In this document: piece after piece, positions 34,051-43,700 of the stretch
Position numbering within the stretch: the stretch's first letter is position 1
How the letters are laid out: each line of letters begins with the position of its first letter
From: Bacteroidota bacterium
GTDB taxonomy: Bacteria; Bacteroidota; Bacteroidia; CAIKAF01
Direction of reading: 5' to 3'
Length of the DNA stretch: 64,000 bases
NCBI GenBank assembly: GCA_023432985.1
Contig: JAEZEQ010000065.1
Coordinates: 4,354 to 68,353, forward strand
The notes under the pieces: generated by a model
What the model saw: the letters and a program-made list of their open reading frames with translations, nothing else
Told to the model about the DNA's origin: nothing
Database searches by the model: none
Made by a program: the position numbers and the translations under genes

Positions 34051-35937
34051 ATGAATCGTAAATTTTCCCTCTTTGTAGGAATTCTCCTCTTTTTTTTGAA
34101 CGCAGGATGTAATTCTTCAAGTAAAACTAAGGATATGAAAGAAAGCCCTGTCAGTGTATCGGATCCCCATTCCTTCAGCATGCCGGAAGAGGCTAAGGTG
34201 AAGCATTTGCATCTGAACCTCGAGGTAGATTTCGAGCGAAATAAACTGAGAGGTTATGCCGAATATGATATTGAAACAGCCAAGGATGCTACGGAAATTA
34301 TTTTCGATACGAAAGGATTAATTATTTCTAAAATCTTGCTCGATGCAGATACAAATCCGGCCGTTTTTCGTACCGAAATTCCCGATGATATTCTGGGCAC
34401 TGCTTTGGTGGTTAAGATTAAAGAGAATACGCGTAAGCTGCGTATTTACTACGAAACTTCTCCCGATGCCGCGGCCTTGCAATGGATGAAAGCCGAACAA
34501 ACCCTTGGCGGAAAACAACCCTTTTTGTACACCCAATCTCAAGCTATTCTCTGTCGCACATGGATCCCGATCCAAGATAGTCCCGGTATTCGTTTTACCT
34601 ATAGTTCCGAAATTAAAGTTCCGGTCGGATTAATGGCATTAATGAGTGCCGAAAATCCACAAGTAGTTTCTCCAGACGGTATCTATACACACAAGCAAAA
34701 TAAACCCGTTCCCGCCTATTTGATGGCATTGGCCGTGGGAAATTTGCATTTTCATAATTACGACGATAAAACCGGTGTTTATGCCGAACCCGAACTGCTG
34801 AAAGAGGCAGTTTATGAATTCGAAGATACACACCAAATGTTGCACAGCGCCGAGAAATTATACGGAGGGTACGACTGGGGACGCTTCGATATTTTGGTAT
34901 TACCACCCAGCTTCCCATTCGGAGGCATGGAAAACCCTTGTCTTACTTTCGCCACACCAACCATTATTGCAGGAGATAAATCTCTAGTCTCTCTCATTGC
35001 ACACGAATTGGCCCATAGCTGGAGCGGGAACCTGGTTACCAATAAAACATGGAACGATTTCTGGCTCAATGAAGGCTTTACGGTTTACCTCGAACGCCGT
35101 ATCATGGAGGAAATTTATGGGAAAGATTATGCCGATATGCTGGCCGTTTTAGGCTATAGCGACCTTGAGGAAAGTATGAGCCAAATGCTGGCCGATAATC
35201 AGTCCGATGATACCAAACTTAAACTTAACCTGGAAGATAGAGACCCGGATGATGGTATGACCGATATTGCCTACGAAAAAGGCTATTTGTTCCTGATTTG
35301 TCTCGAAAACGCCGTAGGCCGCGAACGCTTCGATGCTTTTGTGAAAGGATGGTTCGCCGAAAAAGGATTTAAAGGTGCAGATACAGAAGAGTTTTTACAC
35401 TATTTATACGCCCATTTAATTCCGGAAAATTCGGAAGAATATAAACGCGTATTGCCCCTGAATTGGATCTATGAGCCCGCCTTGCCCGAAAATGCCATTA
35501 TTCCTGTATCTCAACGATTTAATCGCGTCGCAGCAATGTCGGAACAAGCTGTGTCAGGAGATTTCCCACCCTCGGATAGTACCCGAAAATGGACCAGTCA
35601 TGAGTGGACTTATTTCCTGAAAGCCTTGCCGGAAGATAAGCTGAATATAGCTACTATGGCGGCATTGGACGAATCATATCAATTCAGCAATTCGGGAAAT
35701 AATGAAATCTTATTTGTCTGGTTTATGCATTCGGTGCGCCTGGGATACGCTACTGCTTATCCGGCATTGGAAAAATTCCTTATGAAAGTAGGACGGAGAA
35801 AATATGTGAAACCCCTGTATGAAGAAATGATGAAACAGGAAGCCACTGCCGCTATGGCCAAAGAAATTTATGCCAAAGCGCGGAATGGATATCACGCGGT
35901 TACTTATCAAACTATAGATAAAATTATTAATTATTAA
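34051..35937 (+). CDS. M1-family zinc aminopeptidase lipoprotein
   Basis: A 628-residue exported aminopeptidase. The lipobox FFLNAGC places the lipidated Cys near residue 20. The substrate-anchoring GGMENP and the zinc site H318-ELAH-322 with Glu341 in LNEGFTVYLERR are intact, and the active-site tyrosine region ATDIAYEKGY follows. The overall order resembles leukotriene A4 hydrolase-type enzymes including the C-terminal helical domain. It trims N-terminal residues from peptides, probably at the periplasmic face or the outer membrane. A universal stress gene begins 12 bases downstream and is likely co-transcribed. Confidence 0.95.
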   Translation: MNRKFSLFVGILLFFLNAGCNSSSKTKDMKESPVSVSDPHSFSMPEEAKVKHLHLNLEVDFERNKLRGYAEYDIETAKDATEIIFDTKGLIISKILLDADTNPAVFRTEIPDDILGTALVVKIKENTRKLRIYYETSPDAAALQWMKAEQTLGGKQPFLYTQSQAILCRTWIPIQDSPGIRFTYSSEIKVPVGLMALMSAENPQVVSPDGIYTHKQNKPVPAYLMALAVGNLHFHNYDDKTGVYAEPELLKEAVYEFEDTHQMLHSAEKLYGGYDWGRFDILVLPPSFPFGGMENPCLTFATPTIIAGDKSLVSLIAHELAHSWSGNLVTNKTWNDFWLNEGFTVYLERRIMEEIYGKDYADMLAVLGYSDLEESMSQMLADNQSDDTKLKLNLEDRDPDDGMTDIAYEKGYLFLICLENAVGRERFDAFVKGWFAEKGFKGADTEEFLHYLYAHLIPENSEEYKRVLPLNWIYEPALPENAIIPVSQRFNRVAAMSEQAVSGDFPPSDSTRKWTSHEWTYFLKALPEDKLNIATMAALDESYQFSNSGNNEILFVWFMHSVRLGYATAYPALEKFLMKVGRRKYVKPLYEEMMKQEATAAMAKEIYAKARNGYHAVTYQTIDKIINY

Positions 35938-35949
35938 ATATTAAATAAA

Positions 35950-36813
35950 ATGAAAATCCTTGTACCGGTAGATTTTTCAGGAAATAGTGGCCATGCGGCC
36001 GAACAAGCCATTTTATGGGCAGAAGACAGCGGGTCGGAACTGAAGTTTTGCTATGTTTCGCAGGTACTTACACCCACCGGTTCGATCACTTACGGCGTAC
36101 CGGTAGAAACGCAAGCCGAACACCTCGAATCACGCGAAAATGATTTGAAAAAAATGATCGAACCTCTGCTCGAAAAACATAAGGTGAGCAATAGAGTTAA
36201 GTATTCCTATATAGCCGTAAATAATGCCGTTAATTCGGACGGAATTGTGCAATTGGCCAATGAATGGAATGCGGATATGATTGTAATGGGAAATAAAGGA
36301 GAGTCGAATGTAGCTACTAAAATTTTTGGTTCTACAACTACCTCTGTTCTCGATAAATCCGAAATTCCCGTGTGTACCATTCCCACCGGAAGCCTACGCA
36401 GCAATTGGAAAAAAATCGGCATAGGTACAGATCTGATTACGGTCGAAAGAGATATTGTAAAGAATGCAAATGTGCTGGGTAAATTGGCCGTGGATTTTGA
36501 CCTCATATATGTACACCCCGTTTTCCCCGAAAAAGTTTCTATGGATAGCTTCTCTCCCGAAAAATTATGTAGCGAATTGCATAATCAGACCGGCTTTGCT
36601 TTTCATTGGACTCCCATTAAAACCGAGAAAGAAAACGATATCAGCGGGGGAATTGACAGCTATATCGAAGAGAAAGATCCCGATGTGTTGATTATGTTTT
36701 ATACCCGACGCAATTGGTTCGAAAAACTAATCGATACCAGTATGACCAAGTCTATGATTTTGAGTAATAAAGTTGCCGTTTTAAGCATAAAACGCAATCC
36801 TAAAATTGCGTAA
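35950..36813 (+). CDS. Tandem universal stress protein (UspA) domains
   Basis: A 287-residue cytosolic protein with two UspA folds. The first (1-145) begins KILVPVDFSGNSGHA and contains the nucleotide-binding signature MGNKGESNVATKIFGSTTTS. The second (about 150-287) is more diverged and lacks a clear G-x2-G-x9-G motif. Double-Usp proteins of Bacteroidota are common, bind ATP in some cases and help survival in stasis, but specific roles are unknown. It is followed by a strong hairpin terminator shared with the converging rlmB. Confidence 0.92.
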   Translation: MKILVPVDFSGNSGHAAEQAILWAEDSGSELKFCYVSQVLTPTGSITYGVPVETQAEHLESRENDLKKMIEPLLEKHKVSNRVKYSYIAVNNAVNSDGIVQLANEWNADMIVMGNKGESNVATKIFGSTTTSVLDKSEIPVCTIPTGSLRSNWKKIGIGTDLITVERDIVKNANVLGKLAVDFDLIYVHPVFPEKVSMDSFSPEKLCSELHNQTGFAFHWTPIKTEKENDISGGIDSYIEEKDPDVLIMFYTRRNWFEKLIDTSMTKSMILSNKVAVLSIKRNPKIA

Positions 36814-36831
36814 TTAGCATTATAGATATTA

Positions 36832-36867
36832 AAAATCCTCCTTATTTCTTTAAGGAGGATTTTTTTT
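36832..36867 (+). terminator. Bidirectional terminator
   Basis: ATCCTCCTTA and TAAGGAGGAT form a 10-bp stem with a TTTCTT loop, with A residues upstream and seven T residues downstream. It lies between the converging Usp and rlmB genes. Confidence 0.95.
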
Positions 36868-36881
36868 GAAATTTTTTTCGA

Positions 36882-37613
36882 TTAAGGTCTGACCAATTCA
36901 TACATGGCTACAGCCCCCGCTGCTGCAACATTCAGAGATTCAATTTTCCCGAACATGGGAATTTTGACACGCTGCGTACAGAATTTTAAATGCTCGGGCG
37001 CTATACCCGTTTCCTCTGAGCCCAATAATAAGGCCATTTTGTCGCTGCGCTTAATATCGTACAAGGAATGTTCGGTTTTTTCGGTGCAAGCAACAACTTC
37101 AAATCCTTTGTCGGTAAGATATTTTATGGTATTTCGTAAATGCGAACTACGGGCTATTTTTATGAGATTAAGCGCACCCGCACTCGATTTTACTGCATCG
37201 GCACCAATGCGCGCAGCCCCTTTGGTAGGCACGATTACCGCCTGAAATCCCGCACATTCGGCTGTCCTGCATAAGGCTCCGAAATTACGTACATCGGTGA
37301 TTTTATCCAGTACCAAAATCATCGCTTTGCTATTGTTCGCCAATACCTCATCAATACAAGCTTCGGCTTTTAAAAGTTCAATCGGACTCAAAAAGGCAAC
37401 TATGCCCTGATGATTTCCCCTAACGGTTCGATCTAGTTTTTCGACCGGCACTTCTTGTATTATTATCTCCGAAGCCTTACATAATTTCTCAATTTCGGCT
37501 ACATTATATCCCGATAAACCCTTCTTCATAAGTACTTTTTCGGGCTTTTCGCCGGCTTTTAAGGCCTCTAAAACGGGATAAATCCCGTAAATGGTGTCTT
37601 TATTCTCTTGCAT
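36882..37613 (-). CDS. rlmB: 23S rRNA (guanosine-2'-O)-methyltransferase, RlmB type
   Basis: A 243-residue SPOUT/TrmH methyltransferase starting at the ATG at 37613 (MQENKDTIYGIYPVLEALKAG). The frame continues upstream to 37769, but that part overlaps tRNA-Glu and is not protein-like. The substrate-binding N-domain (about 1-75) is followed by the SpoU knot with LDKITDVRNFGALCRTAECAG, ALLLGSEETGI and IPMFGKIESLNVAAAGA, the three classic motifs. It probably methylates G2251 in the P-loop of 23S rRNA. Other TrmH targets cannot be excluded. Confidence 0.93.
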   Translation of the reverse strand: MQENKDTIYGIYPVLEALKAGEKPEKVLMKKGLSGYNVAEIEKLCKASEIIIQEVPVEKLDRTVRGNHQGIVAFLSPIELLKAEACIDEVLANNSKAMILVLDKITDVRNFGALCRTAECAGFQAVIVPTKGAARIGADAVKSSAGALNLIKIARSSHLRNTIKYLTDKGFEVVACTEKTEHSLYDIKRSDKMALLLGSEETGIAPEHLKFCTQRVKIPMFGKIESLNVAAAGAVAMYELVRP

Positions 37614-37712
37614 CGAGGCAAAGGAACTGCAAAATTTGTGCTTCACCAAAAATATTTTGCATTTGCAAATCAGCGATTTGAGAGAAAAGTACATTTTTTT
37701 TTTGAGAAAGTG

Positions 37713-37743
37713 TTTGTGAATTAGAAAAGTGAATGTATATTTG
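37713..37743 (+). promoter_or_regulatory. Strong promoter of tRNA-Glu and rpsT
   Basis: TTTG at 37713-37716 and TATATTTG at 37736-37743 are separated by exactly 19 bases, a perfect Bacteroidota housekeeping promoter. It lies 19 bases before the tRNA 5' end. Confidence 0.85.
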
Positions 37744-37762
37744 CAGCCCGAAATCAATTGAC

Positions 37763-37834
37763 GGCCCATTCGTCTATCGGTTAGGACATCAGATTTTCAT
37801 TCTGAAAAGAGGGGTTCGATTCCCCTATGGGCTA
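37763..37834 (+). tRNA. tRNA-Glu (anticodon UUC)
   Basis: A 72-nt cloverleaf. The acceptor GGCCCAT/ATGGGCT has a G-T closing pair. The anticodon arm TCAGA-TTTTCAT-TCTGA carries anticodon TTC, and the T arm is GGGG-TTCGATT-CCCC. The discriminator is A, and CCA is not encoded. A strong promoter precedes it, and rpsT follows 43 bases later with no terminator between, so the two are co-transcribed. Confidence 0.97.
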
Positions 37835-37877
37835 CAAAATTTAAAAACAGGACCTTAGGTTCTAAAAAAACAAGATT

Positions 37878-38132
37878 ATGGCAAATCACAAGTCTGCAAT
37901 CAAAAGAACCCGTTCGAATGCTGCCAAAAGAGCACGCAATCGTTACCAACATAAAACTACACGTACGTTTATCAAACGTTTGAAATCTCTTACGACGAAA
38001 CCTGAAGCGGAAGCTCAATTGAATCAGGTTATTTCTATGGTCGATAAATTGGCCAAAAGAAATATCATTCACGATAATAAAGCTGCGAACTTGAAAAGTA
38101 AGCTTACTAAATTTGTAGGAAGTTTGAATTAA
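37878..38132 (+). CDS. rpsT: 30S ribosomal protein S20
   Basis: An 84-residue lysine- and arginine-rich protein (MANHKSAIKRTRSNAAKRAR, with HDNKAANLKSKL near the end), a clear S20 that binds 16S rRNA early in small-subunit assembly. It follows tRNA-Glu in one transcript and ends at a strong terminator. Confidence 0.98.
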   Translation: MANHKSAIKRTRSNAAKRARNRYQHKTTRTFIKRLKSLTTKPEAEAQLNQVISMVDKLAKRNIIHDNKAANLKSKLTKFVGSLN

Positions 38133-38156
38133 TTTTTACGCTTTTTAGACTATATT

Positions 38157-38187
38157 AAAGCCTGTCTTAACCCGACAGGCTTTTTTT
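38157..38187 (+). terminator. Terminator whose T-run abuts the radC start codon
   Basis: AGCCTGTC pairs with GACAGGCT across TTAACCC and is followed by T residues up to 38187. The radC ATG is at 38188, so there is no room for a separate radC leader downstream of the hairpin. Confidence 0.92.
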
Positions 38188-38883
38188 ATGTCTGCCTACG
38201 AAAACAAACCAATCCGCAATTGGGTGCGCGAAGACCGACCCAGAGAGAAATTGATGTCTAAAGGACACCATGCATTGAGTGATGCCGAATTGCTGGCCAT
38301 ACTCATTAATACCGGAACCAAAGGTCAAAGCGCTATTCAGCTCGCTAAAAATTTGATGCAGCTGGCCCAGGATAATCTGGTCGAATTATCCCGCCTCGAT
38401 TTACATGATATAAGAAAGATTAAAGGTATAGGCGAAAAAAAAGCGATTGTTATTCTTGCTGCGCTCGAACTGGGAAATAGACGTCGTATGGCCGGTGCCC
38501 TCGAAAGAGCCCAAATCAGCAGCTCTAAAGATGCATACGAGTTCATTAGTCCGCTCCTCTCGGATAGTAAAACCGAAAAATTTGTCGTTCTCTACCTGAA
38601 TAGAGCCAATAAAATTATAACGCACCGACTTCACTCATCCGGTGGTTTGACCGGAACGGTGGTGGATATTAAACTGATTCTAAAAGAAGCTATTATGCAT
38701 AGCGCATGTGGAATTATTATGGCCCATAACCACCCCAGCGGAAACCTTCAACCTAGTCACAACGATAAACGTCTTACCCAAAATATGAACGAATCGGCAA
38801 TGCTTATGGATGTGGTCCTCTTCGATCACCTGATAATTACTGGCGATAATTACCTTTCCTTTAAAGATGAAGGCCTACTCTGA
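38188..38883 (+). CDS. radC: RadC family JAB-domain protein
   Basis: A 231-residue protein. A UPF0758 N-terminal helix-hairpin-helix region (WVREDRPREKLMSKG, LHDIRKIKGIGEKKA) leads into the JAB/MPN domain with the JAMM-type metal motif AHNHPSGNLQPSHNDKRLT and the conserved FDHLIITGDNYLSF. The link to DNA repair was later doubted, and competence or recombination roles have been proposed. The start matches the family well, yet it lies directly on the T-run of the rpsT terminator, so expression depends on read-through or an internal promoter. Its 3' end overlaps the opposite membrane-protein gene by nine bases. Confidence 0.93.
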   Translation: MSAYENKPIRNWVREDRPREKLMSKGHHALSDAELLAILINTGTKGQSAIQLAKNLMQLAQDNLVELSRLDLHDIRKIKGIGEKKAIVILAALELGNRRRMAGALERAQISSSKDAYEFISPLLSDSKTEKFVVLYLNRANKIITHRLHSSGGLTGTVVDIKLILKEAIMHSACGIIMAHNHPSGNLQPSHNDKRLTQNMNESAMLMDVVLFDHLIITGDNYLSFKDEGLL

Positions 38884-39084
38884 AGGCTTATTGCATTGCT
38901 CCTCGGGCATAGCGCCACATAAGCCGCAGGCTTCCCCGTCTTTATTGAGCATTGGATTCTGACTGGCACAAGTACCCGCAAATTTCCCGTTTTTCTTGAA
39001 AATTAATTTCACCGCTATGCCCGCAAATGCTAAGCCCAACATTGCTAAGGTTAATCCTAATGTTACTAATAATGTCTTGTCCAT
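38875..39084 (-). CDS. Small single-pass membrane protein with cysteine-rich tail
   Basis: 69 residues from the ATG at 39084 (MDKTLLVTLGLTLAMLGLAF). An in-frame ATG at 39105 adds seven residues. One transmembrane helix (about 3-27) is followed by a tail with four cysteines in GTCASQN...GEACGLCGAMPEEQC. This resembles a small Bacteroidota membrane-protein family that I remember but cannot name. The cysteines could bind a metal. It is tail-to-tail with radC and overlaps its last nine bases. Confidence 0.75.
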   Translation of the reverse strand: MDKTLLVTLGLTLAMLGLAFAGIAVKLIFKKNGKFAGTCASQNPMLNKDGEACGLCGAMPEEQCNKPSE

Positions 39085-39150
39085 TTTTTCTTTTAACTTT
39101 GACAAAGTTACGATTTTAATACGCTATTTCCTTATATTTTAACATACGTT

Positions 39151-40791
39151 TTGGTGATTACAGCAGCTCGAATTCGACAAGAAATATGGCAGAATATGCC
39201 TCGGCAAGAATGGGATATCCTCGTAATAGGAGGTGGGATTACCGGCGCCGGTATTGCGTTGGACGCTGCATCGAGGGGATTGAAAGTGGCCCTGGTCGAT
39301 ATGCACGATTTTGCCTCCGGTACATCGAGCCGAAGTACCAAATTGATACATGGCGGACTCCGTTACCTGAAAAATTTTGAATGGGGGCTCGTGCGCGAAA
39401 CCGGAATCGAAAGAGCTATAGCCTTTAAAAATGCCCCGCATTTGGTTAGACCCGAACCCATGCTTTTGCCCGTACTGAACGGTGGATCTATGTCGCGAAA
39501 TGCCATTTCACTAGGCGTTTGGTTCTATGATTTTTTGGCCGATGTGCCCCGAAAACAAAGAAGAATAATGCTCGATAAACAGGAATGTCTCGCTAAAGAA
39601 CCCCTGCTGAATAAAGACCTGGTGAAAGGCGCCGCACTCTATCACGAATATAGAACCGATGACGCCAGACTCACCATTGAAGTCCTTAAAACCGCCCGAA
39701 ACCACGGTGCAGCCGCACTAAATTACGCAAAAGCCGAAAAACCTATTTTCCAAAATGGGAAAATTGTCGGATTTTCTATTCAGGATATGCTCTCGGAGCA
39801 AAAAATGGAACTGAAAGCAAAAGTGGTCATTAATGCCGCCGGACCCTGGGTAGACCAAGTCAGAATTGCCGCACAAAGTCTTAATGATAAACGCCTGGTC
39901 TGGTCTAAAGGCGTACACCTCGTTTTTTCTAAGAAAAAATTGAATGTTAATCAAGCTTGCTACGTAGACGTTTTACCACAGAAAGGACGTATGATTTTTA
40001 TTATCCCGCGCGATGAATCTACTTATGTGGGAACTACGGATACTTTTTTCCCCAGCCCGGATAATCCGGATGTGACCCTGGAGGATGTACATTACCTGCT
40101 CGATGCATTGAATGCGGTTCTGGATATACCTAAATTGGAAATGAAGGATGTTCAAAGCTCTTGGAGCGGACTCAGGCCTCTGATTCATCATGCCGGAAAA
40201 CCAAGTAGCGAACTCTCCCGTAAGGATGAAATTTTTGTCTCGGAAAACGGACTAATCACTATAGCCGGCGGAAAATTGACCGGCTACCGTAAAATGGCAC
40301 AAAGAACGGTTGATAAAGCCATAGACTTAGGCCAATTGCCCAAAAGTAAAAGCCATACAGCCCAAATTGTATTGCAGGGCGGACATATAAATGGATCCCT
40401 GGATGCCTATATCTACCAGAAAACGGAAGAATGTACCCAAATTCCATGCGAATTTAAACAGGTGGAACGCCTCGTGTTTAAATATGGAAGCGAAATCGAT
40501 AAGATTATTGAAATGGCATACACGCTCTATAACGCCGATAGAAGTTTGACTGCTCCACTCCTCATGGCAGAAATTCAATATGCCATTGAACAGGAATTTG
40601 TGCAGTGCCCGGCCGATTTCTATATACGCCGCACCGGAATGCTTTATTTTTATCGTGATGAAATTCCCATGCACCAAAAATTATATGGATCTTTTATGCA
40701 AGAAAAATTGGGATTGCAAACTGATCAATTCACCGAAAAACAGGCAGAAATGAAACAGACTTTTCATGATGCCCTTAGCTTTGTTTCATGA
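39151..40791 (+). CDS. glpD: FAD-dependent glycerol-3-phosphate dehydrogenase
   Basis: A 546-residue flavoprotein that oxidises glycerol-3-phosphate to dihydroxyacetone phosphate and passes electrons to quinones at the membrane. The FAD-binding motif VIGGGITGAGIALDAASRG and the GTSSRSTKLIHGGLRYL signature are present, with AGPWVDQVR and LRPLIHHAGKPS further on. The C-terminal helical domain completes it. The start is uncertain: TTG at 39151, GTG at 39154 or ATG at 39193 (MPRQEWDILVIGGG). I give the longest because family members carry a short N-terminal helix before the FAD motif. The stop overlaps the kinase start (ATGA). Confidence 0.92.
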   Translation: MVITAARIRQEIWQNMPRQEWDILVIGGGITGAGIALDAASRGLKVALVDMHDFASGTSSRSTKLIHGGLRYLKNFEWGLVRETGIERAIAFKNAPHLVRPEPMLLPVLNGGSMSRNAISLGVWFYDFLADVPRKQRRIMLDKQECLAKEPLLNKDLVKGAALYHEYRTDDARLTIEVLKTARNHGAAALNYAKAEKPIFQNGKIVGFSIQDMLSEQKMELKAKVVINAAGPWVDQVRIAAQSLNDKRLVWSKGVHLVFSKKKLNVNQACYVDVLPQKGRMIFIIPRDESTYVGTTDTFFPSPDNPDVTLEDVHYLLDALNAVLDIPKLEMKDVQSSWSGLRPLIHHAGKPSSELSRKDEIFVSENGLITIAGGKLTGYRKMAQRTVDKAIDLGQLPKSKSHTAQIVLQGGHINGSLDAYIYQKTEECTQIPCEFKQVERLVFKYGSEIDKIIEMAYTLYNADRSLTAPLLMAEIQYAIEQEFVQCPADFYIRRTGMLYFYRDEIPMHQKLYGSFMQEKLGLQTDQFTEKQAEMKQTFHDALSFVS

Positions 40792-43700
40792 CCCGAAATA
40801 AGAAATATCTTACCCGCGCTGCCATCGCCCTGTGGATTACATCCCTGACCATACTCCTTGTTTTCAAGGTGATGAATAATAGATACTTCAGCCAAGAAGC
40901 TATTTCGAAAAGAATTACGCATTTGTTTCAAGAACAGGAACGCAGGCACGAAGATTTGGTTTTTAAAGTTGAAAATGATCTGATCCCATCACTGAATAAA
41001 AAACAATTACCCGTTTCTGATTATGCATATTGGCTCGATTTGTATTCACGTACCAAAATCGGAGTTTTCGTATATAGATCGGATAGCCTGATTTATTGGA
41101 ATAATAGCCAGATTTCTGTCGATAGACAATATGTTTATAATATCTATAATGCCGTTTTGGTTTTTAAAAAACGTGCTATCTATACCTCTAAAACTTTTCA
41201 ATCGGGAAATTATAGAATATTGTTGCTTTCGCAATTGCAGGAAAATAAAGCCTTGCCCTCCGCTTCGCCACGTTTCGAATTCGATCCTAAATATAGAATA
41301 CCACCCGAAGTGCAATTGGTCGATAACGAATTTTCCGGCGAATACGGTAAGGTATATCCGCTGACTTCTATTTCGGGCCAGGAAGTCGCACGTTTCTTTA
41401 TTCCTGATGAATATACCAAAGGAAATCAAATGTGGGAAAATTTTCTGCTCGGGTTTTGCGGATATATGTTTTTACTCATTGGCATAATTGTACAAGCCCG
41501 TATCAAAAAACCGCATTGGCAGGGACTTTATTCTTTGTTTGTGGTGCTGATTTCGGCTTTATACCTCTATCTGGATGCTACTTATAATATAAGTGGAAAG
41601 AATTATGAAGTCGGACTTTATGATTCCAGCCTCTATGCCAGTGGAACTCTAATCCCTTCTTTGGGAGATTTCTTCAACTGGATTTTGTCTTTTGCTATCT
41701 GGTCCTTTATGTTTTTCTTGTACAGTATACGCTTTGTCGGACGAAAATATTATGCCTATTTTCAAAATAGGAAATGGGTGTATTGGCTGTTCGGACTGAT
41801 TTCTATATCATCTATTATTCCGCTTTATTTAGTGCCTAATTATCTGATCCAAAACTCGACTCTGGCTTTGGATTTTAATTATATTACTTATTTCAATTTA
41901 ACAAGCCTGGCCGGAGTAGCCATTATGCTTTTTGCCTTGATGGGATATTTGCTTACGAATGTTTCCGGATCCTATTTTGTAATGCGCAATAAAGGCTCCT
42001 GGCTTTTGTTTATTTTGGGTAAAACCTGCGGCTTTTTAGCCCTGTTTTTTATTCTGAAACCTCCCTTTTTCGATATGCTGCTCATTTTGCTCTATTGTGC
42101 GCCTATGAGTGCTTATTTGCTGGTTTATTTTAAGAAAAATAACCGCTATTTATCCGACTTCTTTCTCATCTTCGCAGCAGTTTGGTCTGCCCTTTTTATA
42201 GGCTATTTTTTGGTTAAAAATACGGTGGAAAAACGTAAGGTGGAAGCCTCTTTTTATGCCGATAAAATTTCGGGACAATCGGACCCCGCCGCTTCTTTTT
42301 ATTTTCAAAATGCCGCCCAATCTTTTGCTGGCGACAGCCTTATGCAAAATTTATTGCTCGATGCCAAAGAAAAGTCTAAACTGGAAGAAGTGCTGGACCT
42401 CGCAATAAACCAGCATTTTAGCGGTTATTGGAATAATTACAGTATACTCACTTTTTATAAAGATTCTTTTAAAATTGAACCACATGATTCCCTGATTTTT
42501 GAACGTTTCGAATCGCTCTTGTTTAAATCTGTTGGCGGAGATTACGGACAATTTAGTCCCCTCTATTCCGATAGCAATTATTGGAAATTTATCGGAAAAT
42601 TGCCCGTTGATGTTGGCCTGCCCAATAAAGGGAATTTGTACCTGGTCTTCGAAACCAAAAAATATATGGGACAAACCGGACTCCCCGAATTCTTAATCCG
42701 ACGTCCTTATTACCTCGAAACTCTACAAAAAGGATTCTTCACCGGACGCTATGTAAACGGCATCCTCGTCGATAATTCGGGATATGGAAATATGCCCCTT
42801 TTTCTGAATGAAGAGAATTTAAGCCTCCTGAAGGATACAGAATTCGGACATGTTACGTATTTTACTCAAGGCAATGAAGCCATTGTGGTCGTAGATGCAA
42901 AATCGAATAGCAGCTCTTATCTGAATACGGTTTCTATTCTGTTTCTGGTCATCCTTATCTTTATCAGTATCCTGCGATGGTTTACGGTTAAATTTATTCC
43001 TGCACGCAAATATATTTCGCTGGGTAGTCAGTTTCGCTTTTTTGTAATCGCGACGATTACGGTGACTTTTGTATTGCTTTTGGTCAACTCTATTTTCTTT
43101 ACCCGACAAGTTATCCTGGATCAGGACCGGAAATTTTTTGCCAAAACAAGCGAACATATCCAATCGCAAATTGAAGGAATTGATTGGGACAAATTTTCGG
43201 ATATCCGATCGGAATTTCTCGACCAATTGGAGAGTAAATTGTCGACCATAGCTTCCCGAAATCGGATTGAGATTAACTATTATTCCGCTAGGGGACACCT
43301 CCTCTACAGCTCAAGACCTGAAATTTTCAGGGAACAATTCCGCGCTAATGTCATAGAACCCCGGGGACGAATTGCGCTTATGGAAGGGACACATTCCTTT
43401 TATTTTTTAAAAGATCAAATCGGAGATATTGAGTATACCTCAGTCTATTTGCCTATCTATTCGGAACAACAAAACTTAAAGGGTTATGTGGAAATTCCCT
43501 TTTTCTCCGAAAATGCCAAAAGAAATACTGAATTGTCTTTTTCTATAAATCAGATTGTGAATTATTTCACCATTTTCATCACCATAGTAATATTATTTAC
43601 CCTATTGGCTTCGATACGCTTTTTGAGACCCTTGGAAGAGTTGCGTTTGCGTATATTGGGTCTGCGTATCGGAGACCGATTGATGCCTATTGAATACAGA

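Noticed and set aside
37614..37769. N-terminal extension of rlmB to 37769
   Set aside because: It would overlap tRNA-Glu and its residues (many Lys, Phe, Cys) do not resemble the family; the ATG at 37613 fits.
37763..37834. tRNA-Glu as an integration site for an island
   Set aside because: Both flanks are housekeeping genes (rlmB, rpsT) and there is no partial tRNA copy or integrase.
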